DNA of 64,000 nt from Bacteroides clarus YIT 12056. GTDB taxonomy: Bacteria > Bacteroidota > Bacteroidia > Bacteroidales > Bacteroidaceae. Positions 36,591-47,599 of this stretch are shown here, in pieces; within the stretch, counting starts at the first letter, position 1; every line of letters begins with the position of its first letter. The stretch spans positions 248,001-312,000 of the forward strand of contig NZ_FQWK01000002.1 of NCBI RefSeq assembly GCF_900129655.1. The letters are read 5' to 3'. The notes beneath the pieces were generated by a model, which was not told the DNA's origin, did no database searches, and saw only the letters and a program-made list of their open reading frames with translations. A program made the translations under genes and the position numbers.

Positions 36591-37898
36591 TTATTCCCAT
36601 TCAATGGTAGAATTGGGCTTCGGAGACATATCATAACAAACACGGTTGACATTCTTCACCTCCTTGAGAATACGGTCGGTAATCTTCATCAGGACAGACC
36701 AATCCACCGGTTCGATAGTGGCAGTCATGGCATCCACCGTATTGACGGCACGGATAATGACAGGCCAGTCAAAAGAACGGGCATTATCACGTACACCTAC
36801 TGACTTGAAATCGGGTACAACAGTGAAATATTGCCATACCTTCTTATCCAGACCTGCCAACCGGAATTCTTCCTGCAAGATAGCGTCCGACTCACGGACT
36901 GCCTCCAAACGGTCACGTGTGATAGCTCCCAGGCAGCGTACACCCAGACCCGGTCCGGGGAAAGGCTGGCGATACACCATTTCATACGGTAAGCCGAGTT
37001 CAAGACCGCAAGCGCGTACTTCGTCCTTGAACAACTGACGCAGCGGCTCTACCAATTCAAACTGCAAATCTTCAGGCAAACCGCCTACATTATGATGAGA
37101 CTTCACCATCTTGGCAGTCTTGGTACCGCTCTCTACAATATCAGGATAAATAGTGCCTTGTCCCAAGAAGTCGATGCCGTCCAACTTACGGGCCTCTTCC
37201 TCAAAGACACGGATAAACTCGCCACCGATAATCTTACGCTTCTGCTCGGGGTCGGCTACGCCTGCCAGCTTATCCAAGAAACGATCTGTAGCATCCACAT
37301 AAACAAGGTTAGCGTTCAGCTTATTCTTGAAAATTTCAATAACGGCTTCCGACTCACCCTTACGCATCAGTCCATGATTCACATGTACGCACACCAGATT
37401 GTCACCGATAGCTTTTAGCAACAGCGCAGCCACCACAGAACTATCCACACCGCCGGACAGCGCCAACAGTACCTTACGGTCACCTACCTGGCGACGTATC
37501 AGTTCTATCTGGTCATTGACGAAATTTGTCATATTCCAGTTGGCTTCAGCCTTGCAAGTATCGAATACAAAAGACTTGACCGCATTTTTAATAGCTTCCA
37601 CATCATCTGTAAACCGGGGAAGTTTCACTTCGCACAAAGCCTTATCATGACCGGCAGCCATTACAGGGAATCCCGCTTCATAAATCTCGGGCAGTACGTC
37701 GATGGATACCCCGTCAATCACATTATTGGGACCACCGTTGATGATAACGCCTTTCACATTCGGCAAGGCCTTCAGTTCGGCGGCGGTAATGTCATGCGGG
37801 TAGATTTCGCTATATACTCCCAACGCACGAATCGCTCTGGCAAGCACCGTGTTTTCGTGACTTCCCAAATCCAGAATCACAATCATATCCTGCTTCAT
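36591..37898 (-). CDS. GMP synthase paralogue with degenerate amidotransferase domain
   Basis: At 435 residues this is about 80 shorter than the full GuaA encoded just upstream. The ATP-pyrophosphatase domain is complete ([25 protein letters not shown]-terminal SPKPNSTIEWE). The N-terminal class I amidotransferase domain is truncated. Where GuaA has GICYGAQ with the catalytic Cys, this protein reads VMAAGHDKALC, and the His-Glu HPE segment is missing. It should not hydrolyse glutamine; an ammonia-dependent synthase or regulator is inferred. It follows the full guaA by 40 bp on the same strand. Confidence 0.85.
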   Translation of the reverse strand: MKQDMIVILDLGSHENTVLARAIRALGVYSEIYPHDITAAELKALPNVKGVIINGGPNNVIDGVSIDVLPEIYEAGFPVMAAGHDKALCEVKLPRFTDDVEAIKNAVKSFVFDTCKAEANWNMTNFVNDQIELIRRQVGDRKVLLALSGGVDSSVVAALLLKAIGDNLVCVHVNHGLMRKGESEAVIEIFKNKLNANLVYVDATDRFLDKLAGVADPEQKRKIIGGEFIRVFEEEARKLDGIDFLGQGTIYPDIVESGTKTAKMVKSHHNVGGLPEDLQFELVEPLRQLFKDEVRACGLELGLPYEMVYRQPFPGPGLGVRCLGAITRDRLEAVRESDAILQEEFRLAGLDKKVWQYFTVVPDFKSVGVRDNARSFDWPVIIRAVNTVDAMTATIEPVDWSVLMKITDRILKEVKNVNRVCYDMSPKPNSTIEWE

Positions 37899-37938
37899 TC
37901 TTCTATATTATTTTTTAAGTTAATAATTTCAGTCGGTC

Positions 37939-39492
37939 TTATTCCCACTCTATTGTGCTGGGTGGTTTTGAAGATATATCATAGGTTACGCGGTTCACGC
38001 CTTTCACCTTATTTATAATATCATTGGATACCTTGCCCAGAAATTCGTAGGGCAGATGCGCCCAGTCCGCCGTCATGGCATCGGTGGAAGTAACGGCACG
38101 CAAAGCCACCGCACGTTCATAGGTACGCTCGTCGCCCATCACACCCACACTCTGCACCGGCAGAAGAATGACGCCCGCCTGCCAAACCTGATTGTAGAGT
38201 GATGTCTCGTTTCCTGCAGTATCCTGAACCTTCCAGTCACGCAGGCCCTGAATGAAAATATCGTCGGCTTCCTGCAGGGTACGTACCTTCTCCGGCGTTA
38301 TATCTCCCAGAATACGGACTGCCAATCCCGGGCCGGGGAAAGGATGACGGGTAATCAAATGTTCGGGCATTCCCAATTCACGTCCCACGCGACGAACCTC
38401 ATCTTTGAACAGCCATTGTAACGGCTCGCACAGACGGAGATTCATCTCCTCGGGCAGACCACCCACATTGTGATGGCTTTTGATAGTCTTGCCCGTAATG
38501 TTCAAGCTCTCGATGCGGTCGGGATAAATGGTACCTTGCGCCAACCAGCGGGCATCGGTTATCTTGTGCGCTTCGGCATCGAATACTTCGATAAAATCAC
38601 GACCGATGATTTTACGCTTCTGTTCGGGCTCGGTCACTCCCTCCAAATCCTTGAAAAACTTCGCGCTGGCATCTACGCCAATCACGTTCAGTCCCAGACA
38701 CTCGTAGTCGCGCATCACATTCCTGAATTCGTTCTTGCGGAGCAGACCGTGATCTACAAAAATACAGGTCAGATTCTTGCCGATGGCACGATGCAGCAAT
38801 ACGGCGGCCACCGAAGAATCCACACCGCCACTCAGTCCCAGAATAACGCGGTCATTGCCAAGCTGCCCCTTCAGTTCGGCGACAGTGGTATCTACAAACG
38901 ATGCGGCACTCCAACTCTGGCTGCAACCGCAAACGTCCACCACAAAGTTGCGCAACATCTGCGTACCGTCCTCACTATGATACACTTCCGGATGGAACTG
39001 TACTCCCCAGATTTTCTCGCCGGTCACTTGATAGGCGGCAATCGCCACCTTATCCGTAGAAGCTATAACCTTGAAGTTATCGGGAATGGCAGTAATCGTA
39101 TCTCCATGACTCATCCATACCTGGGTATTTTTCCTTATCCCTTTGAAAAGGATGTTCTCCGAATCGAAGAAGCCAAGATGAACACGTCCATACTCGCGGG
39201 TTCCTGCCGGCTCCACCCGTCCGCCGTTACTATAAGAGATAAACTGCGCACCGTAGCAGATACCCAAAATGGGGTATTTCCCGCGAATATCGCTCAAATC
39301 CACCTTGAATGCGCTCTTGTCATAAACAGAAAAGGGGCTACCCGAAAGGATAACTCCTTTTACACTCGCATCTCCCTGAGGAAATTTGTTGTAAGGCACA
39401 ATCTCGCAATAGACATTTAGTTCGCGTAACCGGCGGCCGATGAGCTGCGTAGTTTGCGAACCGAAATCAAGAATGATAATCTTTTCTTGCAT
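37939..39492 (-). CDS. guaA: GMP synthase (glutamine-hydrolysing)
   Basis: The 517-residue enzyme converts XMP to GMP with glutamine nitrogen and ATP. It starts at [18 protein letters not shown] (39492); a 47-codon upstream extension is rejected. The amidotransferase has the nucleophile Cys in GICYGAQ and the HPE of [10 protein letters not shown]. The synthase domain has [24 protein letters not shown] and the C-terminal [11 protein letters not shown]. It is the first gene of a tandem pair with the degenerate paralogue, suggesting duplication and divergence. Confidence 0.95.
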   Translation of the reverse strand: MQEKIIILDFGSQTTQLIGRRLRELNVYCEIVPYNKFPQGDASVKGVILSGSPFSVYDKSAFKVDLSDIRGKYPILGICYGAQFISYSNGGRVEPAGTREYGRVHLGFFDSENILFKGIRKNTQVWMSHGDTITAIPDNFKVIASTDKVAIAAYQVTGEKIWGVQFHPEVYHSEDGTQMLRNFVVDVCGCSQSWSAASFVDTTVAELKGQLGNDRVILGLSGGVDSSVAAVLLHRAIGKNLTCIFVDHGLLRKNEFRNVMRDYECLGLNVIGVDASAKFFKDLEGVTEPEQKRKIIGRDFIEVFDAEAHKITDARWLAQGTIYPDRIESLNITGKTIKSHHNVGGLPEEMNLRLCEPLQWLFKDEVRRVGRELGMPEHLITRHPFPGPGLAVRILGDITPEKVRTLQEADDIFIQGLRDWKVQDTAGNETSLYNQVWQAGVILLPVQSVGVMGDERTYERAVALRAVTSTDAMTADWAHLPYEFLGKVSNDIINKVKGVNRVTYDISSKPPSTIEWE

Positions 39493-39746
39493 AGAAACAG
39501 AGGTGTTAATAATTTGGAGCACAAAGATACGATTATTTCTAAAACTGAAAGAAATATTGCGGGAGAATTCTTCGTATCGCCTTTCCCGCCTTCCCGGAAA
39601 GTATATCCACACTTCAGTATGGAAAGAATACACTTTACCTGCGAATGGAGTCTATATTTACCTAAAATATAAAGAATTTATTGGATTTATAAAGTAAAGA
39701 ATTTATATTTGCCCTCGAAATAACTAACCAAAGTAAATCTACTATC

Positions 39747-40460
39747 ATGAAGAAAAGCATCCTATCTCTAACCTTTGCTGTTTGCTGTCTATTACCGATA
39801 ACAGCCCAAACGCTCTCCAAGGCAGATTCATTACAGAACGAAATCGCTTTATTGGAAAATGCATTGACAAATATACAAGCCGACTTACAAGAGAAAACTT
39901 TACAGTACAATTGGGAACTGACGGAAAAGTATATAGAGTATTGCAAGAAGCTCTCCAGAATCACAAACTTCAATCAGGAACCCCGGTTAGTACAACTTGC
40001 CACCACCATCAAACCGCAAGAACTGGAACCGTTGAGATTGGCTTACGAAGAAGCAAAAAAAGAATTTGACGCATTACTGGAATCCTATCCCGAATACATA
40101 ACCCTTGATTCCTTATATAAAAGAGCTATCACCACAGAGCAGAAGAAAGACCGTAAAGTTGCTTTGGATGGTTTCTACCAGCGTATATACAAGGAGGATA
40201 AAGCTTACCGCCCCTTACTTGAAAAAAGACGCAAAGCCATCAAGGAACATTACATTGCCTGCGCTTACTATTTATTGAATGAATGTAAAAAGAATCGGGA
40301 AATCGTTCCGGAAATCTACAATTATAAGACAGAACGCATTCTTAAAGAAACCAATCCCGACCTTCAACAACTATCCATTGAAATCAGTACGCTTAGCGGC
40401 CTTCAACGGGAAACCACCCGCAAATATCAAAGACTGAAATACAACTTGAAGGAAGACTAA
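39747..40460 (+). CDS. Hypothetical secreted coiled-coil protein
   Basis: The 237-residue protein has a signal peptide (about 1-21, ending LLPITAQ). The rest is highly charged and predicted helical, with heptad-like patterns (ENALTNIQADLQEKTLQ and others). No enzymatic motif is recognisable. It is probably periplasmic. It stands alone between guaA (divergent) and mscL (convergent). Confidence 0.75.
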   Translation: MKKSILSLTFAVCCLLPITAQTLSKADSLQNEIALLENALTNIQADLQEKTLQYNWELTEKYIEYCKKLSRITNFNQEPRLVQLATTIKPQELEPLRLAYEEAKKEFDALLESYPEYITLDSLYKRAITTEQKKDRKVALDGFYQRIYKEDKAYRPLLEKRRKAIKEHYIACAYYLLNECKKNREIVPEIYNYKTERILKETNPDLQQLSIEISTLSGLQRETTRKYQRLKYNLKED

Positions 40461-40488
40461 ATAACAATCTTTTTATCCAATGAAGAAG

Positions 40489-40528
40489 ATGTGTCAAAAT
40501 GACGATTAATCATCGATTTTGACACATC
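40489..40528. terminator. Inverted repeat between convergent genes
   Basis: GATGTGTCAAAA/TTTTGACACATC arms (40489-40500 with 40517-40528) have a second short stem inside. There is no long T-run, so the terminator function is likely but not certain. Confidence 0.6.
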
Positions 40529-40562
40529 CCATGAACTGTCCTTACAAATAAAGGACCAATGA

Positions 40563-40997
40563 TTATTTTTCTTTCAAGATATCGCGGATTTCAGTCAGCA
40601 ACACTTCTTCCTTGCTCGGTGCGGGCGGTGCAGGAGGAGCAGCAGGTGCTTCCGCTTTCTTCTTTTCCGTCAACTTGGTTATCAGCTTAATAAACATAAA
40701 GATGGAGAAAGCGATAATGAGGAAGTCGAAAGTAGCCTGCAGAAAGTTACCGTAATTCAGCGTTACGGCTGCAATCTCCTTACCGTCTACCACTTCGGCA
40801 GGCTTCATCACCCACTTTAAGTCGGTAAAATTTACGCCACCGATCAGCAAACCCAAAGGTGGCATAATCACATCGGCCACGACAGAAGACACGATTTTGC
40901 CAAACGCACCGCCGATGATGACACCGACAGCCATATCCACCACATTACCTTTCATGGCAAAAGCCTTAAATTCCTGTAAAAATGAACTTTTTCCCAT
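40563..40997 (-). CDS. mscL: Large-conductance mechanosensitive channel
   Basis: The 144-residue protein has the MscL layout: cytoplasmic N-terminal helix ([20 protein letters not shown]), TM1 with the [12 protein letters not shown] constriction, an extracytoplasmic loop, TM2 and a C-terminal helical bundle. It opens on membrane stretch to release solutes during hypo-osmotic shock. A Pro/Ala-rich linker ([11 protein letters not shown]) before the last helix is a small insertion. It is monocistronic, divergent from gapA. Confidence 0.95.
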   Translation of the reverse strand: MGKSSFLQEFKAFAMKGNVVDMAVGVIIGGAFGKIVSSVVADVIMPPLGLLIGGVNFTDLKWVMKPAEVVDGKEIAAVTLNYGNFLQATFDFLIIAFSIFMFIKLITKLTEKKKAEAPAAPPAPPAPSKEEVLLTEIRDILKEK

Positions 40998-41081
40998 CTT
41001 TTCAATTATTTAATTATGATTTTAAGTACGAATATAAAAACATTTTCTTACTTTTGCACCGCAATTCCAAAAGAATTGTAG

Positions 41082-42149
<1,068 letters not shown>

Positions 42150-42169
42150 TATACAGTTAGAAAATAATA

Positions 42170-42210
42170 AAAAATAGGCGGCTTCTTTTATGAAGTCGCC
42201 TATTTTTTTT
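42170..42210 (+). terminator. Terminator of gapA
   Basis: AATAGGCGGCTTC and GAAGTCGCCTATT arms (about 42173-42185 with 42192-42204) end in eight T. Confidence 0.92.
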
Positions 42211-42302
42211 GCACATTTGCAGTTAGAATATTCTTTACCTGATAAATTGGATAAATTACAGGTAAGTATAGTCGAACTAACATTTAATTTGCATTATTAA
42301 TC

Positions 42303-44360
42303 ATGAACAAGATACAAGCCTCAAACCCTTTCTTTGAAATTTATTCTACTCCGCACGGGACTGTTCCTTTCAACCTGATAAAGACCGAACATTATGCGCC
42401 TGCCATCCACGAAGGCATCCGCCGGCAAAATGGAGAGATAGACGCCATCATCAATAATCCCGACGCACCGACTTTTGAGAATACGATAGTACCCTATGAA
42501 AAGTCCGGTGAATTACTGCATCGTGTCAATACCGTATTCGGCAATCTGCTCAGTGCTGAAACCGACGACGAATTACAGGAGCTCGCACGGGAAATCATGC
42601 CGCTGATGAGCGAGCATGAGAACAACATCAGCCTCAACGAAAAGCTGTTTGCCCGCATCAAAACCGTATATGAGCTGGCTGACAAGGCAAAACTTACCCC
42701 GGAACAATCCAAATTATTGGAAGATATTTATACCGGCTTCGTACGTAACGGGGCAAACTTGCAAGGAGACGCCAAAGAACAGTACCGCAACTTATGCAAG
42801 GAACTGAGCCTGCTGACACTTCAATTCAGTGAAAACACCCTGAAAGAAACGAACGATTACCGATTGGTGCTCACCGAGAAGTCCCAACTCTCCGGCTTAC
42901 CTGAAAGCGCCATTGACGCCGCCGCAGAAACCGCACAGGAAAAAGGTGTAGAGGGTTGGGTATTTACCTTGCACGCTCCAAGCTACAGCCCTTTTATGAC
43001 GTATGCCGACAATCGCGACCTACGCCGTGAGCTGTACATGGCATATAATACGAAGTGTACGCACGACAATGCCTGCAACAATCTGGAAATCGTAAAGAAG
43101 ATTGCCAACATCCACATGGAGATAGCCCGGCTGCTGGGTTATGATAACTTTGCCGAGTACAACCTGAAAGAGCGAATGGCTCAAAACAGCGATACCGTAT
43201 ACAAACTGTTAAATCAATTGTTGGAAGCCTATACGCCCACCGCACAAAAAGAATATGACGAAGTACAGGCATTGGCACGCAGTGAAGAAGGAGCCGACTT
43301 TATCCTGATGCCGTGGGACTGGAGTTATTACTCTCAAAAGCTGAAAGACCGGAAGTTCAGCATCAACGACGAAATGCTCCGCCCCTACTTTGAGCTGAGC
43401 AAAGTAAAAGAAGGTATATTCGGACTGGCAAGCAAGCTATACGGCATCACCTTCAAGAAAAACGCAGATATTCCCGTCTATCACAAAGATGTGGAAGCCT
43501 ACGAAGTATTCGACAAGGACGGCACATATCTTGCCGTGCTCTATACCGACTTCCATCCCAGAACCGGGAAACGTTCGGGGGCGTGGATGACGAGCTATAA
43601 AGGGCAGTGGATAGACGAAGCAAGCGGCGAAAACAGCCGCCCGCACGTATCTATCGTAATGAACTTCACCAAGCCCACGCAGAACACTCCCGCCCTGCTG
43701 ACTTTCAATGAAGTGGAAACTTTCCTGCACGAGTTCGGGCACAGCCTGCACGAAATATTCGCCGACTCCACTTACGAAAGCCTGAGCGGCACAAACGTCT
43801 ATTGGGATTTTGTGGAACTGCCTTCTCAGTTCATGGAGAACTTCGCCACCCAAAAAGAGTTCCTGCACACCTTTGCCCGCCACTACCAAACCGGAGAACT
43901 CATATCCGACGAATTGGTACAGCGCATCGTAGACTCATCGAATTTCAACGTAGCCTATGCCTGCTTGCGCCAAGTAAGTTTCGGATTGCTGGATATGGCA
44001 TGGTACACGCGTAACACGCCATTCGAAGGAGACGTCAAAGCCTATGAGAAACAGGCTTGGAAAAAAGCTCAAATCCTTCCCGTTGTGGAGGAAACCTGTA
44101 TGAGCACCCAGTTCTCACATATCTTTGCCGGCGGATATTCTGCCGGATATTACAGCTATAAATGGGCGGAAGTATTGGATGCAGACGCGTTCTCACTCTT
44201 TAAACAGCGTGGTATCTTCAATCCGGATGTAGCCGGCTCTTTCCGCAAAAACATCCTATCGAAGGGCGGAACGGAACATCCGATGACACTCTATAAACGT
44301 TTTCGCGGACAAGAGCCGACCATAGACGCACTATTAATCAGAAACGGAATAAAGCAATGA
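42303..44360 (+). CDS. M3 family zinc metallopeptidase (Dcp-like dipeptidyl carboxypeptidase)
   Basis: The 685-residue protein is an M3 peptidase with the zinc motif HEFGH in ETFLHEFGHSLHEIFAD and the downstream Glu in GTNVYWDFVELPSQFMEN. The C-terminal substrate-tyrosine region (AGGYSAGYYSYKWAEVLDAD) is Dcp-like. No signal peptide is seen, so it likely works in the cytoplasm on short peptides. It overlaps the next gene by 4 bp (ATGA), which suggests coupled translation. Confidence 0.92.
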   Translation: MNKIQASNPFFEIYSTPHGTVPFNLIKTEHYAPAIHEGIRRQNGEIDAIINNPDAPTFENTIVPYEKSGELLHRVNTVFGNLLSAETDDELQELAREIMPLMSEHENNISLNEKLFARIKTVYELADKAKLTPEQSKLLEDIYTGFVRNGANLQGDAKEQYRNLCKELSLLTLQFSENTLKETNDYRLVLTEKSQLSGLPESAIDAAAETAQEKGVEGWVFTLHAPSYSPFMTYADNRDLRRELYMAYNTKCTHDNACNNLEIVKKIANIHMEIARLLGYDNFAEYNLKERMAQNSDTVYKLLNQLLEAYTPTAQKEYDEVQALARSEEGADFILMPWDWSYYSQKLKDRKFSINDEMLRPYFELSKVKEGIFGLASKLYGITFKKNADIPVYHKDVEAYEVFDKDGTYLAVLYTDFHPRTGKRSGAWMTSYKGQWIDEASGENSRPHVSIVMNFTKPTQNTPALLTFNEVETFLHEFGHSLHEIFADSTYESLSGTNVYWDFVELPSQFMENFATQKEFLHTFARHYQTGELISDELVQRIVDSSNFNVAYACLRQVSFGLLDMAWYTRNTPFEGDVKAYEKQAWKKAQILPVVEETCMSTQFSHIFAGGYSAGYYSYKWAEVLDADAFSLFKQRGIFNPDVAGSFRKNILSKGGTEHPMTLYKRFRGQEPTIDALLIRNGIKQ

Positions 44361-44875
44361 AAGAGAAAATAAATATAAAGACGATAGGCTGCAGCCTGAT
44401 GCTGCTGGCTATACTTCTCGGTTTCAGCGCCTGCAACAATGAGGACGATGTAATGGAAATCTTCAACAACAAAACCTGGAAGCTGAGCCGCATAGCCACC
44501 GAAAAAGGGAAAGAACAATTCTATCAAGGTTTGTGGAATAACGAAGCCGAAGAGAAAGCCAGTCGTGAACTGCTCAAAACAGATGGAAACTTCACTTTGA
44601 ACTTCAACTGCGCCGAAGTAAACGGAGAAGTAACCGGTACCGTCAGCGCCCATGCCGCCAAATCAAGCATCGATGACGCTACCCTGAAAATAGACGGCAA
44701 GGAACATACCATAAACATCAGCGGAAAAGTTATCGGTACGGAAAGCGATAAACTGGCAAAGGTATTCATCAACGGCGTGCTGAACGTATTCAAGTACGAG
44801 GGGGATATACACAATCTGACCCTCTACTTTAAAGACGGAAATACAACGAAAGTCATGGGATTCACAGCCCGCTAA
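44357..44875 (+). CDS. DUF4847-like lipoprotein
   Basis: The 172-residue protein has a lipoprotein signal with Cys about residue 26 (FSACNNEDD; the acidic residues after Cys fit surface export in Bacteroidota). The remaining META/DUF4847-like beta-rich domain has no catalytic motif. It overlaps the M3 peptidase gene by 4 bp and precedes the dCMP deaminase gene by 14 bp, so the three are probably one operon. Function is unknown. Confidence 0.75.
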   Translation: MKEKINIKTIGCSLMLLAILLGFSACNNEDDVMEIFNNKTWKLSRIATEKGKEQFYQGLWNNEAEEKASRELLKTDGNFTLNFNCAEVNGEVTGTVSAHAAKSSIDDATLKIDGKEHTINISGKVIGTESDKLAKVFINGVLNVFKYEGDIHNLTLYFKDGNTTKVMGFTAR

Positions 44876-44889
44876 ATACAACTGAAGAT

Positions 44890-45327
44890 ATGGACGAGAC
44901 TACGAGAAGCAAACAAGAAGCGTTGGACAAGCGTTATATACGCATGGCAAGCATCTGGGCGGAAAACTCTTACTGCCAACGCCGCCAGGTAGGCGCACTC
45001 ATCGTAAAAGATAAAATGATTATCTCGGACGGATACAACGGCACGCCATCCGGTTTTGAGAATGTATGCGAAGACGAAAACAATGTCACCAAACCGTATG
45101 TACTCCACGCCGAAGCCAATGCCATTACCAAGATAGCGCGCTCCAACAACAGCAGTAACGGAGCCACCATGTACGTCACGGCTTCCCCTTGCATAGAATG
45201 TGCCAAGCTCATCATCCAGGCAGGTATCAAGCGTGTCGTATACTCCGAAAAATATCGGCTGGAAGACGGTATCGAACTGCTGAAACGAGCAGGCATCGAG
45301 GTAATATTTGTTTCAGCGGAGCATTGA
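44890..45327 (+). CDS. Deoxycytidylate (dCMP) deaminase
   Basis: The 145-residue enzyme has the zinc-binding deaminase motifs HAEANAI (His and catalytic Glu) and TASPCIECAK (two Cys). The N-terminal QRRQVGALIVKDK is the dCMP deaminase/ComEB pattern. It would convert dCMP to dUMP for thymidylate synthesis. It is the third gene of the M3 peptidase operon; a 78 bp gap follows before the S41 protease. Confidence 0.9.
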   Translation: MDETTRSKQEALDKRYIRMASIWAENSYCQRRQVGALIVKDKMIISDGYNGTPSGFENVCEDENNVTKPYVLHAEANAITKIARSNNSSNGATMYVTASPCIECAKLIIQAGIKRVVYSEKYRLEDGIELLKRAGIEVIFVSAEH

Positions 45328-45405
45328 AAGCTGAAAGTCGACAGCCTCCAACCTCATGCGCAGCCAAAACAGTAAATAGTAAATTGTAAAATAGTACATA
45401 TCATT

Positions 45406-47148
45406 ATGGGTACAAAGAACTCTTCCCGTTTCACACCGCTTATTATTGCAATCAGTGTAGTAGCGGGTATCCTTATCGGAACGTTTTATGCCAAACACTT
45501 CGCAGGAAACCGTTTGGGTATTATCAACGGCTCGTCCAACAAGCTGAACGCCTTGCTGCGAGTGGTGGACGACCAGTATGTAGACAGTGTCGACATGACC
45601 GACTTGGTAGAAAAAGCCATGCCGCAGATATTGGCGGAGCTTGACCCCCACTCCACTTATATTCCCGCACAGAAGCTGGAAGAAGTCAATTCCGAGTTGG
45701 AAGGCAGTTTCAGCGGTATCGGTATCCAGTTTACGATACAGGAAGATACCATACACGTGAACAGCGTTATTCAGGGCGGCCCATCCGAAAAGGTAGGACT
45801 AATGGCAGGCGACCGCATCGTCATGGTCAACGACAGCTTGTTCGTCGGCAAAGGGCTGACTAATGAAAAAGCCATGCGCAACCTGAAAGGCCCTAAAGGC
45901 ACACAAGTGAAATTAGGAGTAAAGCGCGCCACCGAAAAAGAGTTGCTGGACTTTACCATTACACGCGGAGACATTCCTCAAAACACGATTGACGCCGCCT
46001 ATATGCTCAACGATGATTTCGGCTACATACAAGTCAGCAAGTTCGGACGTACCTCACACGTGGAGTTGCTGAATGCCATAGCCCAACTGAGTCACCAGAA
46101 GTGCAAGGGTTTCATCATCGACCTGCGCGGCAATACCGGCGGTTACATGGAAGCTGCCACACGTATGGTAAACGAATTCCTTCCGGAAGGAAAGCTTATC
46201 GTATATACACAGGGACGTAAATATCCCCGTATGGAAGAGTATGCCAACGGTACGGGCAGTTGCCAAAAGACACCGCTCGTAGTATTGGTGGACGAAGGCT
46301 CGGCCTCTGCCAGCGAAATCTTTGCAGGCGCCATTCAGGATAACGACCGGGGAACCATCATAGGCCGTCGCTCGTTCGGTAAGGGTTTGGTGCAACAACC
46401 TATCGACTTCAGTGACGGTTCGGCCATCCGCCTGACTATCGCCCGCTACTACACCCCGTCCGGACGTTGCATCCAACGCCCCTACGAAAGCGGAAAAGAC
46501 TCCAAATACGAAATGGACTGGCTGACACGCTACGAACATGGAGAGTTCTTCTCTAAAGACAGTATCAAGCTCGACGAAAACCTGCGCTACTCCACCGGGT
46601 TGGGACGCCCCGTTTATGGCGGCGGCGGCATCATGCCCGACGTATTCGTACCGCAAGACACGACCGGAGTATCCTCCTATCTGATAGAGGTCGGCAACAA
46701 AGGGCTGATTATACAGTTCAGCTTCCAATATACCGACCGCAACCGTGCCAAGTTGAGTACGTTCGAGAATGAACAGGATTTACTGAAATACCTACGTCAC
46801 CAAGGTATCGTAGAGCAATTCATACGTTTTGCCGATTCCAAAGGAGTAAAAAGGCGCAATCTGCTGATACACCGTTCCTATAAACTGCTGGAACGAAACC
46901 TCTACGGCAATATCATCTACAATACATTGGGTAAAGAAGCCTATATCCGGTATGTCAACGAGAGCGACGCTACCGTAAAGAAAGCGTTGGAAATTCTGGA
47001 ACGTGACGAGGCTTTCCCGAAAGCTCCGCTACAAGCCGGCCAAGAAGAAGAGAATGCTGATGGAAAAGAAAAAAGAACTGCGCAAGCGTATGGCTTTGTT
47101 GAAGACCCTTCACAAATCTACCATTACGCATCAGTCGCAGTCTGCTGA
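45406..47148 (+). CDS. S41 family C-terminal processing protease
   Basis: The 580-residue protease has an N-terminal membrane anchor (about 10-28) and a PDZ domain (near 85-170, GIGIQF and VMVNDSLF). The S41 catalytic core has the nucleophile Ser in VDEGSASASEIFAG and the general base Lys in RRSFGKGLVQQ. A C-terminal extension of about 180 residues follows. It processes or degrades envelope proteins in the periplasm. Its 3' end overlaps the folate cyclo-ligase gene by about 90 bp in a different frame. Confidence 0.9.
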   Translation: MGTKNSSRFTPLIIAISVVAGILIGTFYAKHFAGNRLGIINGSSNKLNALLRVVDDQYVDSVDMTDLVEKAMPQILAELDPHSTYIPAQKLEEVNSELEGSFSGIGIQFTIQEDTIHVNSVIQGGPSEKVGLMAGDRIVMVNDSLFVGKGLTNEKAMRNLKGPKGTQVKLGVKRATEKELLDFTITRGDIPQNTIDAAYMLNDDFGYIQVSKFGRTSHVELLNAIAQLSHQKCKGFIIDLRGNTGGYMEAATRMVNEFLPEGKLIVYTQGRKYPRMEEYANGTGSCQKTPLVVLVDEGSASASEIFAGAIQDNDRGTIIGRRSFGKGLVQQPIDFSDGSAIRLTIARYYTPSGRCIQRPYESGKDSKYEMDWLTRYEHGEFFSKDSIKLDENLRYSTGLGRPVYGGGGIMPDVFVPQDTTGVSSYLIEVGNKGLIIQFSFQYTDRNRAKLSTFENEQDLLKYLRHQGIVEQFIRFADSKGVKRRNLLIHRSYKLLERNLYGNIIYNTLGKEAYIRYVNESDATVKKALEILERDEAFPKAPLQAGQEEENADGKEKRTAQAYGFVEDPSQIYHYASVAVC

Positions 47149-47599
47149 GATACTTGCCGCCCTCGAAACGCACCCGGCTTTCAGGGCGGCAAACATAATA
47201 TTACTGTACCACTCCTTACCGGATGAAGTAGATACGCACGACTTCATCCGAAAATGGAGCACAAAGAAACAGATACTTCTGCCCGTCGTCGTAGGTGACG
47301 ATTTGGAACTTCGCGTCTATACAGGCCCCGCAGACCTCACCCTGGGAGCATACGGCATTGAGGAGCCTACCGGAACATTGTTCACCGACTACGCCGCAAT
47401 AGACTTTATCGCTGTTCCGGGCGTAGCGTTCGACCGCAACGGAAATCGTTTAGGACGCGGGAAGGGATATTACGACCGACTGCTTCCCCGCATACCCTCT
47501 GCATACAAAGCCGGCATCTGTTTCCCGTTTCAACTCGTAGAAGAAGTTCCTGCGGAGCCTTTCGACATCCGTATGGATGAAGTCATAACACAACAATGA
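47054..47599 (+). CDS. 5-formyltetrahydrofolate cyclo-ligase
   Basis: The protein (181 residues from 47054, or 179 from the second ATG at 47060) converts 5-formyl-THF to 5,10-methenyl-THF with ATP. The basic N-terminus KKELRKRMALLK is typical of the family, as is the C-terminal phosphate-binding loop NRLGRGKGYYDRLL. The start is inside the S41 gene, giving an overlap of 89-95 bp, longer than the usual 1-20 bp. The ATGA overlap with the PHP gene (4 bp) suggests coupling. Confidence 0.9.
   Translation: MLMEKKKELRKRMALLKTLHKSTITHQSQSAEILAALETHPAFRAANIILLYHSLPDEVDTHDFIRKWSTKKQILLPVVVGDDLELRVYTGPADLTLGAYGIEEPTGTLFTDYAAIDFIAVPGVAFDRNGNRLGRGKGYYDRLLPRIPSAYKAGICFPFQLVEEVPAEPFDIRMDEVITQQ

Noticed and set aside
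38470..39420. 316-codon ORF opposite guaA
   Set aside because: It is antisense to intact GMP synthase motifs.
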